Part shown: piece after piece, positions 12,290 to 25,000 of the stretch
Numbering within the stretch: the stretch's first letter is position 1
How the letters are laid out: each line of letters starts with the position of its first letter
Assembly (NCBI GenBank): GCA_037179385.1
Contig: CM074187.1
Span: 51,618,879 to 51,682,878, forward strand
Length of the DNA stretch: 64,000 bases
Direction: 5' to 3'
DNA from: Holothuria scabra
Lineage: Eukaryota > Echinodermata > Holothuroidea > Aspidochirotida > Holothuriidae
Notes under the pieces: generated by a model
Told to the model about the DNA's origin: nothing
Seen by the model: the letters and a program-made list of their open reading frames with translations, nothing else
Database searches by the model: none
Position numbers and translations under genes: made by a program

Positions 12290-14230
12290 AGCGTCGGGGA
12301 ATTGTTATGTGTGTGTATGTGTGTGTGTGTGTAGGCCTTTGTGACACTTTTGCTTGTAAACACAATATCTCAAGCAGGGTAAGTGAATGATCGCATATTT
12401 GGTGTATGGGTAGGCCATATTAAGTAGATGAGCCCTGTTGTTTTTGGTGGAGTACAAAGGTCATTTGGGGTCACGAGAGGTCAAAAGGTCAAATCCTTGT
12501 AAACACGATACTTCAGGAAGGGTTCATGTGACTGATCTCATATTTAGTATGTGGTTTTGTCATATTAAGTAGATGATCCCAATTGGTTTTTGTGGAGGTC
12601 AAAGGTCATTTGGGGTCACAAGAGGTCAAATGGTTCATTCCTAAGAAATTGCTTGTAAACATGGTATCTCAAGGAAGGTAAGTGTGACATTTCTCATGTT
12701 CGGTGTGTGAGTTGGCCATATTAAGCAGATGATCCCTATTGCTTTTAGTGGAGGTCAAAAGTCATTTGGGGTCAGGAGAGGTCAAAAGGTCAAAACCTTG
12801 TAAACACAATATCTCAAGAACGGTTCCTGTGACTGTTCTAATATGTAGTATGTAGGTTGGTCATATTGAGTAGATGATCTCCATTGATTTTGGCAGAGGT
12901 CAAAGGTCATTTGGGGTCACAAGAGGTCAAATGGTAAATTCCTAAGAAATTGCTTGTAAACACGGTATCTCAAGGAAGGTAAGTGTGACTAATCTCATGT
13001 TTGATGTGTGAGTTGGTCATATTAAGTAGATGATCGCTATTGAATTTGGTGGAGTTCAAAAGTCATTTGATGTCAGGAGAGGTCAAAAGGTCAAAAACCT
13101 TGTAAACAGTATAAGTCAAGAATGGTACATGTGACTGTTCTCATATTCAGTTTGTGGATTGGTCATATTGAGTAGATGATCCCTATCGATTTTTGTGGAG
13201 GTCAAAGGTCATTTGGGGTCACGAGAGGTCAAATGGTAAATTCCTAAGAAATTGCTCGTAAACACAATACCTCAAGAAAGGTAAGTGTGACTAATCTAAT
13301 GTATGGTGTGTGGGTTGGCCATATTGGGTAGATGATCCCTAGTGTTTTTTGGTGGAGGTCAAAGGTCATTTGGAGTCAGGAGAGGTCAAATGGTAAATTC
13401 CTTAGAAATTGCTGTAAACACGGTATCTCAGAAAAGTAAGTGTGACTTATCTCACATTTGGTTTGTGGGTTGGCCCTATTGAGTAAATGATCCCTATAGA
13501 GGCTTTGCAACTGCGTCACAAAACCGCCATGCTGGAGGACATTCATGCCAAATACACATGGCTTTGTGCTGAACGCACTGCACAGTGCGCACTGTGACAT
13601 GCACGGTATGTACAAATTCAACGAGCAAGCGCGTCCCGTATGGTTTACTACGTAGTTACATGTACTCCCACATGGCCGCCGGAGAGTATTATGACGTCAT
13701 GTGAAAAGCCTCTATTGCTTTTGGTGGAGGTCAAAGGTCATTTGGTTTCATGATGGGTCAAAAGGTCAAAACCTTTTAAAAGGATATTTCAAGAAAGGTG
13801 CAAGCGACTTTGCTAATTTTTGGGTGTGTGGGTTGGCCATACTAATTAATTAATATTCTGTACCAATATTGGTGGAGGTCAAAGGTCATTTGGGGTCATG
13901 AGAGGTCAAGACATCAAAACCTAGTAATCACATTATCCAAGAAAAATGCATGTGACTAAGCCCATTTTTAGTGAGTGGGTTGGCCGTATTGAGATGGTGA
14001 TCCCAGATGATTTTCATGAAGGTCGAAGGTCATTTGGGGTCAGCAGTGTCAAAGTCTGACAAACTTGCTTGCATAGTATTACAAGAAAGGTAACTTGTAG
14101 GGTGTTCAACCTTGACATGTAGATGATGCATGGTGCATAAATAATCCCTATAATTTTTGGTGTATATCAAATGCCACTTTGGTTCTCAAGGGGTCAAAGT
14201 CTCAATATCATATGTACACAAAGTTCCCAT
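12290..14230 (+). repeat. Tandem array of GGTCA-rich monomers
   Basis: After a (GT)n tract (12309-12334), a diverged monomer recurs with landmarks in fixed order: TTGTAAACAC, TATCTCAAGAA, a TGTGACT..TCAT block, GGTTGGCCATATT, GTAGATGATCCC, GGAGGTCAAAGGTCATTTGG and GGTCAAGAGAGGTCAAA variants. Spacing is about 150-160 bases, giving roughly eleven or twelve copies. The same family recurs at 19640, 22910, 44805 and, inverted, 59290. A mobile element interrupts one monomer at 13497-13714. Confidence 0.85.
13497..13714. mobile_element. MITE inserted inside an array monomer
   Basis: The monomer phrase GATCCCTATTGCTTTTGG, intact elsewhere in the array, is split here by 218 bases beginning TAGAGGCTTT and ending AAAGCCTCTA. 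The inverted ends share AGAGGCTTT, then GTCA and GGCGGCCATG-like blocks. A TA target duplication is plausible because TA precedes and closes the insert. There is no coding capacity. Confidence 0.7.
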
Positions 14231-15104
14231 GGTTGGAGTCTTGGATACTGCAAAATATCACACATGTGGATGTGATATCATGAGTAGAACCCCAGTTCTT
14301 GTAGGAAGCTTTGATGCCTTGTATGTATACTTTGTGGGTACATTATGGAGCACTGTCACCTTGAAAAACATTACAGGGCACTGTCAATTTGAAAAAAAAA
14401 AAGATTGGTTTAAATTTCAGTGGCAAGCTGTCTGGCTTTCTGGTTTAGTGTCCTGTCCGTTTTTTGTATTTCTGTTTATATTTGTATACAGACAAAACAG
14501 GATCATGGCTGCTAGTACTACACATTTGGTTTTTCTATTCCATTGTAAATGAGGGGAAAAAAAAGTTTAAGGGCCAAACCTCTCACCCCAAACTACAATT
14601 TTGGTATGGAGGTACCAAAATTCTCAATTGGCTCAGCTCTTTTATTGACAGCTAATTCAAACACTGCAGAGTACCAAAGCTTACATTACACAGCATGAAT
14701 GGACTGAGAGTGTTTTGATTATATAAATTGAGATTTTCTTTACTCACATTGAAGCAATAAACTGAGATTGTATATGGATGAGCATGAATTTCAGACAATT
14801 GTGGGAGGGGCTAAAGTAAGCAGGTTAGGAGAATTGGCACTGTTTGTGGTGAGAGAACTGGGCCTTTAAGTTCACTAATTTAGAATCAGTGCCTGGAAAT
14901 GACATCATTTTAAACAACTCTCAACTTAAAAGAGGGCACTGAAACTATTTTTTTCCAGAAGAAAAACAAAGTTTTTTAAAAAATTTTTTTCCACATAGTA
15001 AAATGCATTTCTTTTTTTTTCTCCACTCGAGAAGAGCAGTATGATGAATTGCTGTGGAAAGAAGTGAATAAAATGCTGTGGAAGAAAGAAAAGCAATGGT
15101 TATA
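14231..15104. other. No gene seen
   Basis: A plus-strand ORF here has no recognisable domain and continues out of the repeat array. Otherwise A/T-rich DNA. Confidence 0.45.
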
Positions 15105-15187
15105 CATGGATTTGAACCCCTGACATACAGGTATACACAGTATAGCATATAGACCAGCACGCTTGCCGACTGCGCTACAAGTGCCGT
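15105..15187 (-). repeat. tRNA-like SINE head or tRNA pseudogene
   Basis: On the minus strand TAGCGCAGTCGG resembles a Pol III box A, and GGGGTTCAAATCC, about 50 bases on, a box B. The intervening region does not fold into a convincing cloverleaf, so a tRNA-derived SINE head is more likely than a working tRNA. Confidence 0.5.
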
Positions 15188-15229
15188 TGCGGGTGGAGGG
15201 TCTTCAAATAATGTAAGTACTGTCTAACA

Positions 15230-15520
15230 GTACCACATACTATATAAAGACATATACGTATGTATACATATATACACGCATATACGTATCCCTAGAGCCA
15301 AGTAATTATGCATACATATTCCTAAGTGCATATATTTAAATGTACAACAATGTATATATTCCCACATGTGCACACACCTACATATAGCTCACCCTAACCC
15401 TCTATCTATGCATACGTATGCGTATGCATGTACGTACACATATTGGTATGTGTATTATATCTCTAACCCTAACTCTTACCTTAACCCTATTACTATGCAT
15501 ATTTATCCATGTATGACGTA
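15230..15520. repeat. Low-complexity TATACGTA / CCTAAC tract
   Basis: Alternating TATACGTATG-like words are mixed with a few CCCTAAC words. It is a degenerate purine/pyrimidine-alternating tract. Confidence 0.45.
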
Positions 15521-15687
15521 TGACATAAGTTCTGGACCCTAATTCAAAATTAGAGCCACAAATATTTCTCAGACAAAAAAAGCAGTGTTTAACAGTACAA
15601 TCATCAGAATTTTGAGAATGACTCTCCTATGAACTGTTATTTCTTTAAGAAAATATATCAAAATTCTATCATTCTTAGCCTACATTT

Positions 15688-16436
15688 GGACTGTACTAGT
15701 CCTCAGTAAAGGACTATGTATGGACGGTCACATATTAAATTGCTCAATATACATAGTCCTTACTCCTGTCATTCTGCAGTTGCTAGTCTTCAACAGCTCT
15801 ATGTCCAGAGGAAATTTTTTTTCTTGCAGCAAAGGTAGGACCTAAAATGTTAATTTGCTATCATAGATTACCTTTTCCAAATCCTGTTCAACTATTCCAA
15901 CTATTTTTGATGACTTAGACCTCTAAAAAGTCCAAAAATCTGGAATAAAATTGTCAACTTTGAAACTTCCAAAAATTTCTGTAGCATTCCAAGAATTTGC
16001 TAATACATTATAACACTCATGCATATAATTATGACGTCACTGAGAATGTTAGATGTTTGCCGTTTAGCATAAGTCCCTATGGTAAGTCCACTGTGCAAGT
16101 TGCCCACAGTGACGCAACAGTTACACTTATAACATACTTTTGTAAACAAAGTTCCAAAGTCACATATAGAAAAGTAAGGAAATTCTGTCCCCCAAAAAGT
16201 TGATGATTTCATTCCAAAGATTTCAGTGATCAAAGATTTCACTGATCAAAAAGGGTTTGGTTGTGCCTGTAAGACTTGTAGAAGAATAGTTATTGCATTA
16301 AATGAGTGTTTTAAGTAAAAAATTTGCTCTCCGATCATACGATCATCCCGCTCGTTAAAATAGTTGGAGTAAGGACTGTGTATAGTGGGTATAGCAAACG
16401 ACCGCAGTCCTTTGTTGAGGACTAAGACTGTACTAA
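15688..16436. repeat. Inverted pair of hairpin-forming repeats
   Basis: 15688-15775 and 16363-16436 are inverted relatives. Both share an AGTAAGGACT..GTAT core and a TAGTCCTCA end. The left copy contains a 13-bp stem, AAGGACTATGTAT with its inverted partner. They may be the termini of one ~750-bp element; no duplication of the target was found. Confidence 0.5.
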
Positions 16437-16444
16437 TCTGGTGG

Positions 16445-17434
16445 ACATGTAGTGGCCAAGATCCACGAAATAAATTATTAAGGAATGAATGAGTGAATGA
16501 ACATGTATGTGATAAGCTGCAAATACCGCTAGACCTAGGTCTAGTAGACCTACTACTAAGTTAGGATGCTCCGTTAATTTAGTCAGGGTAGGTTAGGGGG
16601 TTTCCTGCAAGAAGGCCTGTGAGACCAAAATTGCATTGTAGCATATGGAAGAAGTGGTAAATTGTTTAACCTGTGATCATAAACTCATGAAGTTTCATGA
16701 GACAGAAGAGCATGAGACCGACACTATCTAAATTTGGTTGTTTGGAGGACCTGAAGCCTTGAGGACAGAATGAGCTCCACGTCAATGTCCATGTCTAGCC
16801 TATGTGGGAACCTGCCTCCGAGTTTGGAGTCGCTGCCAAAGGAATAGAAGAGTTGGAAGAACTGGAGCCCTGACGACTGAGAGCAAATTTGGACTCGAGC
16901 CAACTTTAGGCAAGACTTTCCCTTGGACTTCCATCTCTTCTGCTTGCCTGAAGCCAGTCTGACGGACCTTCGGTCTTGTAAACCTTCAGTTTCTTGCAAG
17001 AACGAATGCGGGCCGCAACCGTAGGGGTAACCCGGCCGTTGAGGTGACTCTGCCTTATTCATACACCTCAGCATCAGGAAAAACAAAAAAAAATTTGCTT
17101 TGCCAATCAGGAACAAGAACTCTCATTTTATATAAATATTCATATTATTTTGAAGTCTGAGCCAATGGGGAGCACTATCAGAATAAAACTTCATTTTCGA
17201 TCAAAACAATGTAATTTTTTGTTGAATTGATTCTGATTTAGATGTTTAGCACTTAAAACGGTGTGACTGCATGCACTTCAAACCTGTTTGAATGCCCTGG
17301 GTTAGTATTATTGTGGATAACTTTTGAAAACATTGGAGATAGACCTGTAACCTGTTCAGAATAACAAAAGTCATAGGGCCTTGATATCAATATAAATACT
17401 TATATGAATGCTTTAGAACTTGTAGGTACCTATA
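16445..17434. other. No gene seen
   Basis: A 130-codon minus-strand ORF (16724-17116) overlaps a GC-richer patch but matches no family I know. Confidence 0.45.
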
Positions 17435-17645
17435 ACAAGTGTGATGGAATACGTCCTGGGCATGACGTTAAACTACATCCAGGTTGTGGCTTCTGTTCTC
17501 TTCAGCCAGTCTGGAGCAGGACCACACGTTTGCCCTTTGGAGGGCGTACTTTTCCATTTGGGAAGTTTAGCTCCTTAAGGGAGCAGAACTCCCCTGGGAG
17601 TAATCGGGGACTTTTAGAAAAAAGATTTAGAAATAGCACTGATCT
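17435..17645 (-). repeat. Hairpin-rich repeat family, single copy
   Basis: Read on the minus strand, this matches the array at 61589-62260: an ACTCC-C-GGGGAGTTCTGCTCCC block, AAGGAGCTAAAC, a CGCCCTCCAAAGGGCAAAC hairpin, GGTCCTGCTCCAGACTGGCTG and GAACAGAAGCCACAACCTGG, ending near GTTTAACGTCATGCCCAG. It overlaps a 126-codon ORF that I regard as chance. Confidence 0.65.
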
Positions 17646-18767
17646 CAAGATGACTACCAGAGCTGTGATGGTCCATCCTCATTTAAAGTCAAAATTAGTG
17701 TTCTCCCTGACACCCAGGGGTCTGAACAAGTCAGGGTTACCACATCCCTCTCCATGGAAGCTTTACCCTGACAAGATGGCCTAGGCTTACCTTCACAGCC
17801 ATGGACTTATATACATGGACACAGCTTGTAACGTATAGGACCTATCCATAGATGGTCACCACTGGCCGGGACAAAAAAGGCGCACGAAGATGGCGCCATG
17901 AAACAATAAATTGTCTGATTTGACGACGAATCTGTAATATTTTAAGCAAAAGTTAAACTTGAATGGGAATCAATGTCATATTCCTGCAATGTGTGAAGGG
18001 ATTTTGACCTTAACTTGCCATATTTCAAAAACATTTCAACTTTCTTGCAAAATACAATGACGTACTTGAGCAAGTCCAAACATTCATACAAAACCATATC
18101 AGACAGCCATCTTGATGCGCTTTTTCTCACACGTATGGTAGCGACAATGTACTGTGCAGTATGCTCTGTCCATGCATAGGAAGTCCGTGTTGACAGCTTA
18201 TAGGCTTAACCTAGGCTATATGTTTACTTAGGGGCATTTCATCAGGGAAACTGTTACTGAGTGTTAATTCTTAGACTCAAGTTAGGTGCCTGAAAATATG
18301 TTGGCCACAGCCTACTAACATCATCATCATCATCTGGCCAAAAGCCATTTTATCGCTGAAACTAGTTAATTAGTTGTGATTTCCACCTTGAAATCAAAGT
18401 AAAAATCGCTATGATACCAAACTCCGTCGAAACTAAACCTGTTTAAAGACTGTGCCATGACGACATGCGCTGGCAGTGAGTTCCAAATAACTAGCTGATT
18501 GCTGGAGGTACTGTAACCTGGGGGGATCTCGTAGACTGTCTGCACATAGTTTTAGGATTAGGATGGCTGTAACTTGGGGTTTAGTAGGGTTTAGGGTAAG
18601 TGGTAAGGGGCCATGTAGAGTTAGTGGTTAGGGGTCTGTTGAGGCATCAACGCCTGGCTATCTCTGCACAATCTCCACTAAAAAATGAAAATGTGCAAAA
18701 TCATGTAGCAAAGGTTCTGCATGATTGTGATCAACAAGTGATTTGGAATGTTGCATTTCATTTGCAG
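17646..18767. other. Upstream region of the EEP gene
   Basis: Contains a YY1-like motif, a short (CAT)n tract near 18318 and a few TTTAGGG words near 18575. A candidate splice acceptor TTTGCAG ends at 18767. No coding exon is visible. Confidence 0.45.
17887..17897 (+). promoter_or_regulatory. YY1-like motif AAGATGGCGCC upstream of the EEP gene
   Basis: The 11-mer is one base from AAGATGGCGGC, a motif often found just downstream of transcription starts of housekeeping genes. It sits about 0.9 kb before the start codon. A non-coding first exon spliced to the acceptor at 18761-18767 (TTTGCAG) would fit, but no donor is obvious. Confidence 0.25.
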
Positions 18768-18813
18768 TGATTCTGTTGGCCCCTTTGGTTGACCAGGCTG
18801 GATTGCTTCCACT

Positions 18814-19053
18814 ATGGACCTCAAGGCCCACACAAGACGGAAATGGGTAGGATCATCAAAGCAAAGCACGCCACTATCATTTACAGATTCCATTGGAGTT
18901 GTCAGCTACAATATTTTGGCAGACTGCCACTGGAACCCTTCTGATTTTCCATACTGCCCTGAAGGTTCAAGGACCATGAATGATCGACATAAACAGTTGA
19001 TGGTGGAGCTCCAGCATGATATGGACACGACTGATATCATCTGCCTTCAAGAG
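18814..19053 (+). CDS. EEP nuclease coding exon 1 (residues 1-80)
   Basis: The exon starts at an ATG with A at -3 and G at +4, a good animal start context, and ends at CTT CAA GAG before a GTACAG donor. It holds the first EEP motif (SYNILAD) and the metal-binding glutamate Glu80. An in-frame TGA at 18790-18792, seven codons upstream in the same exon, fixes this ATG as the first usable start. Confidence 0.88.
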
Positions 19054-22000
19054 GTACAGTACATTAAGCTTAATTAGGATGAGTGGAATTTACCTTTGCT
19101 ATTTCTGAAATCATCACCACACAGAGGCAAATGGTACCAAAGAGTATCACCAGTTTATTACAAAATTGTACACCATTGCAAGTGAATACCTGCCAACAAA
19201 ACCATAAATTTACAGGAGCCCATGTGGGCCCCAGAAAAAAAAAATTGAATAGGAGCCCTGCTGAGGAATTTAATGCAAATAGGGTATAAATGTATACTGA
19301 ATGGGTGCATAGTATAGTAGAAGTCTACTGATTATTTCTGCTAATGTGTCGTGCTGCTTATGAATTTGCAGTTTTTATTTATAGTATGCTGTGATGGGAT
19401 GGCTGTTTGGACAGGACAGGATGCATACTGAAACTGTACAGGTCTTGGAAACCATAAAGTGTCAGGGTAGGGCTGAAATTTGAAGTCCAGGAAGATGAGG
19501 GTTTTTCTTCTTCAAGGCCTGGCAGAGTCAGGGAATGTGAGGAAATGGCTTTCCTGTTCTATTTTTGATTCCTTGCCGAAGGCAGGCAAGGAATCTATGC
19601 GATGGTGATGTCGGGTGTGTGTATGTGTGTGTGTGTGTGTGTGTGTATGTGTGTGTGACGCCTGCTTGTAAACACGATATCTCAAGAACGGTAACCCCCA
19701 GGGATCTCAAACTTGGCATGTAGATCGTCCATATTGAGTAGATGGTCCCTATTTTTTTTGGTAGAGGTCAAATGTCATTTGGGGTCACCAGAGGTCAAAA
19801 TGTAAATACCTTGGAAATTGCTTGTAAACACGATATCTCCAGAAGGAAAAATGTGAGCAATCTCATACTTACCTTGCTGATTGTCCATATTGAGTAGATG
19901 GTCCCTATTGTTTTTGATGGAGGTCAAAGGTCATTTGGGGTCACCAGAGGGAAGAAGGTCAAAACCTTGTAAACACTGTATCTCAAGAAGGGTAAATGTG
20001 AGGGATCTCATACGTAGCAGGTGGATTGCCCATATTAAGTAGATGATCACAATCATTTTTGGTGGAGGTCAAAGGTCATTTGGGGTCATCAGAGGTGAAA
20101 AGCTCAAAAACTTGTAAACACCATATGTCAAGAAAGGTAACTGCCAGGAATCTCATATTTACTAAGTGGATTGTCCATACTGAGTAGATGACCCCTATTG
20201 TTTTTATTGGATGTCAAAGGTCATTTGGGGTCATCAGAGTTCAAAACATCTAAACCTTGCAAACACTCTATCTCAAAAGAGTATATAACTGTTGAAGTTA
20301 ATATCCATGAGCGGTTAGGGTGAAAGGGTAAGAATAATTTGGCATGTGTAATGTAATAGGCATAGGGTATATAATTTTTTTGGAACAGTTTATTAACTTC
20401 ACTATGTAAATTCTTTAGTGAGGTAATTTTGAAAATGCATTTGTAAAGCACTGAAGCAAACTCATAGGAAGAAGGTCTAAGGTGCACAAAAAGGCACATC
20501 ACATGGTAGTTACTGTACAGTATGTTGATTCTGGCATGAAATTGTGCCCTGTTATTACATTAAGTTCCAAGTATTAATACATGAAAAAGTGGGCAGAGCA
20601 AAATATAAAATCTTAAAAGGCAAAATCTGCTCATCAGGCTGGCATACATGCTTCAATGCTCATGGGTATGCTGATTTTGCAGCCACAAGTAAATCGATTT
20701 TCATGAAACTGATGTGGAACATGTGAGTTTGAACAGTCTGTATATAAGGGTCATTTAGGGACATAGTCTGAAAATATTAGAAGATGCTTCTGTGCACACT
20801 AAGTAGATGACTGATATGGAACTTCAAAAGTATAAACTTTGAACAGAGAGTACTCTGTGTGATGCACAAGAATCTCTTTTATAACATACCTACATTGCTT
20901 TTTCAATAACCTTAAAGAAAACCTGAAGAAAACATTAAATTTAGTGGCAAAAAGTGCTAATATTTGACAAACCTTGTGCCTACCGTCCTCATGAGGACAT
21001 GTGCATGCAAGCATGCATTAATTGGAAGTGGGAATTGATTAATTAGATATACCACAGTTAGTTAGTTTTACAAAAAAGAACCTAATTTACACTGATCATT
21101 TGGTATCAAATACCCTTCAGCGCACATGAACTGTCATTGCCTAATAGAGTGAATCAAATTGTGACTGACCCATTCTTTGCCATTTGGTCACAGTTATCTT
21201 GCCCAATTTTTCACAGTTGACTGCCAGTTATCCCCACAGTGTCCTGAAGGATTACCTCATACAAACATACAGCTCAATTGACTTAAGCTTTTTACTGTAT
21301 AAGTGGTGTTAATTGACTCTTATAAACCCTCTGAAGAAAGCTTATTTTTATCTCAGTGCATAACCATGACAGCCCATTGTTTGTACAGTATATACTCCTA
21401 TTTCCTGCCATTCCCTGCAGGCATTCAGTACTCTTTTTGTGGTCAAAATGTCAGACTTCCATGAAAGTCATACCTCTGCTAAATCCAGCATAAAATTACT
21501 GTCCACATTATCTTGTCTCATCTGACCACAAATAAAAGTTGTTTGCCTAGCCATTGTCTGGAGATGGAGAAGTTCATGTACACTGATCAAGTTTCTAAAC
21601 TGAAAGTCATCTTAGAAATACTGTAGATTGACACCATTCAGAAATTAGTGTCCTTTACATAGAAGCTGGTGGAATTGAACAAAAAGTGTGTTTGTATAAG
21701 GAATTTTGTTGAACAAACTTTAAACATTGGTGTCTGTCTAGATTGGTGTTTCTGCTTTACAGTTTCAATATGCTCTACAGTGATTATTTGTCACTTAGTT
21801 TCATTCTAGAATTTGTTTAAATTTTTGACAGCATAAAATGTATCAGCATACTACCTGCCTCATCTCTGCTTATATCTGGATAACTGCACCAAAAAAGTAA
21901 CCCCTGTGCGAAGGATTATGTAGCTATGTCAAATATCATCATCGAGTGGGAATTCTTGTCTCACATTTCATTTTTATCCATGTCACTATCCCCCCCCCCC

Positions 22001-25000
22001 CCCAAAAAAAAAGTGTACCATAAAGCTTAATGCATAGAACTATTGCTTCAAGATTATCCTTTATGACACTTTTCAAAAGTATTAAGATTTTATTTTGCAT
22101 TGCTGCTGTCATTTAAAAGTAGTTCAGGTAATAAGAGCAAGCATAATGTTGTATACTGTGTATCAAACAAGGAAAACTTGTACTGTATGTTATGCTGTAC
22201 CTACAGTATAAGTAGACAAAAGGCGAATTAAAAGTCTTGTTAAATTATGGATTAATATGGATATCTGCTTTTGTTAATTTGCAAAGGATACCATAGACAA
22301 TGGGTGGGGCATTTCCCCCATAAAGCAAAAATTGCTGTCAGTAACAGCCAAGGTTACACATCTCTATTCAGATGTCTCTTTAGGCTTGGTCTCACATACC
22401 CCCCAACACCCAGTGTTAACTCGTGTTTACAATCAGACAAAACCACAGGCTAACCCCGTGTTTTCCAGTCTGTGTTCTCACGTACCCAGTGTTTCGTTGA
22501 TTGGATAGTGTTACCATAGTAACGAGACCAAATATTTCACACACCGATTACAGCAAAATGTAAGAAAATACCTGTCATCAGTGATATAAATACCTGTGAC
22601 CTTGCTTGATTAAAACAAACACGATGTTTAAAACTGCTTAACCCTGCGATTTGAGGTGGATTGAAATTTAAACACCGACCCGCGTTAACCCGTGTTCCCA
22701 CGTTACTCGAGCGTGAGGTAATACAGTGTTACCTCGAGCGCGGGGTATGTGAGAACACAGTATTTGATCCAATGCTTGTAGACTTTTTGAAACATAGAGG
22801 CATCGGAACATAGGGACTTCAGAATGGAGAGCTGTCCCCATTGACCAAACTTTTGATAAAAATGGTTTCAAAATACTGCTTTATCAAGTAATGAGACAGT
22901 TTTCTGGAATATTAAAGCTGTGTGAGAAATTCCTCTTGTGTGTGGAGATCAAAGGTTTGAGGTGACAGTCAGATCAAACTTTGTAGACATAATATTTTTA
23001 GGGGGATAACTGTGAAGGATCTCATACCATGGTGGAAGTACTTCCATACTCATTCTGTACTGAGCTTAATTTTGAATTACTCATGTTGATGGACGTGTTG
23101 GTAAGGTGATCACTATTGTTTTTAAGGGGTCAAAAGGTCATTTTGGGTCACATGAGGTCAAAAAGTTTGGACCCTACTAGTATTATATCTCAATTAAGTA
23201 GGATAATTGTATGGGATCTCATGCATGTCATGTTTGTTTCCATGTTTGCTATGATATATCATACGGCAAGGAATCACTAAGCCTGTTGGCTTTCTAGTTT
23301 AATGTTCAGATACATTCTTAAGATAGTTTTTAAAGGTCCTTGAAATACTGTAACAGTCAAGGTCCCTAAAAGTCATGGAAAAGTCATGGAATTTTGTCAT
23401 TTTTAATGTACATGAACCCTGTGAAAGGCAGGTTTAAGCAAGGTATTTTAATAGAGATGGGACATAAAGTGTTGCATATTTTGGAATTTTTTCATGCAAT
23501 TAAATTCAAAATTACACTAAAAAAAAATATAAGAAAATAATAGGATGGTTTTATTTGACTGAAAACTGAAAAGAATAGGGAAAGTCATTAAAACCATTTC
23601 ATTACTTGGTTATTGGTTTATATAACATTTGATAGGAGTCTTGCTTTATTTTGGTGTGGGGGATCATTTAGACATGTGAAGTGGCCCAAATGTCTCCTGT
23701 TATTTCAAGAATGTTTGTGACAAACTTGAGCCTAGTGTGTGATTGTGGACTATACATAATTCAGATCTAAATAAGTTAGAGTCCAGTTAACCTTGTATTA
23801 ATCATCTATCGACATTAATTTTGCTTCTTTACTATCATTTTGCCCCCTATAGGCTGGGGGTTGTAGAATATGCCCACAGTGTTTCCTGCCTGTCGTAAGA
23901 GGCGACTAAAGGCAAACCAAACTTACACATGAATCATTCTTGAAAATAAATTTAAACTTTAAACATTTTATTGAGTTGACTGACACTATGACACATTTGT
24001 GTTGGTGTGTCATTAAATCTTATTGACTACTTTTACTATCATTTTATCCAGGTTGGCCCAGAGTATTTTGTTGAGCTATTGCAACCAGCTCTTTTGAAAT
24101 TAGGATTTTTTGGATCATACTTTAAGAAGCAACACGGTACACAGGAAGGAGAAGCTACATTTTACAGAACTCGGCGGTTCCATTTACAAGAGGAGAGAAA
24201 TGTGACATGCACTCAGTTAATAAAAGAGGTGAGATACTCTAATTTTAGCCTGTGGGATGTTCATATCTAGTCATAATGCTAGGGGTGGGGTAGGGGAGGA
24301 GGGATACTGTCCATGCAAGGATTGTGCCATAAACACAAAAAAGAGGGGGGTGCATTTATTACTGCTAAACCATAAGTCCAAAGTGTGGCTGTCAGGGCCA
24401 CAGTTATAAGTCAGGGAGCAATTTGTTTTTGAAATATTGATCAGCAGTTTTGCTACTCATTGTTCAAAATTGATTAGCAATTCCCCAAAAATGATTAGCA
24501 ACTTTTTATATTGACATTTCCTAGTTGTACAGAAGCTTGTAAAAAACTACAAAATCAAAACTTAAGGGTAGGTCTGATATTTCAGGTAATGTAACATCAT
24601 GCGTTATGGGTCCATATGACCCGTATCATGTATGCCGTATAGCTACACTCAGCCAGAAAATTACCATAGATCTCACCATGGTAATTTCTGCAAAAAAAAA
24701 TGCTGTGGAGACAGCAGCTCTTGACGACATTTTATGGGTTCTTTTCAGCATTTTTCTCAATGTTTTGCTTTGCTACCTTTCATATGAATATGTTTGTTTG
24801 TCAATTCAATGACCGAATAAGGCCATGCAAATAAATTGTCTATGACACTTCATTAATAGCAAAGTAATTCCCTCACTGGATTGGTTTGTACCCTTTCTTA
24901 GAAAACCTTACAAAATGCATCCTCTTTATTGCATTCATTTCCCTGTCAAGTGCCATTTTAATTCAGGAGCAGAAGTATCCCAGCCAACATGCCCAGCTGG

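Larger units (their letters stand above)
19054..24051 (+). other. EEP intron 1
   Basis: A 4,998-base phase-0 intron (GTACAG..CCAG). It holds a hairpin and (GT)n tract, two stretches of the GGTCA-rich repeat family, and a MITE-like inverted-repeat element at 22383-22762, listed separately. The stretch 20291-22382 shows no repeat or coding signal I can name apart from a C/A homopolymer run near 21991. Confidence 0.8.

Noticed and set aside
15105..15187. Functional tRNA gene on the minus strand
   Set aside because: Box A and box B are present, but the region between them is too long and does not give anticodon and D arms.
15380..15490. Interstitial telomere repeats
   Set aside because: Only a few scattered CCCTAAC words, not a tandem run of TTAGGG.
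16724..17116. 130-codon minus-strand ORF
   Set aside because: No family resemblance, no splice partners and low-complexity start; not strong enough to call.
17404..17784. 126-codon plus-strand ORF
   Set aside because: It is antisense to the hairpin-rich repeat family of 61589-62260, whose other copies do not keep an open frame.
23840..23920. Phrase CCTGCCTGTCGTAAGAGGCG as a conserved SINE domain
   Set aside because: It reminds me of a short motif spread across animal genomes, but no tRNA-like head or tail is found here.
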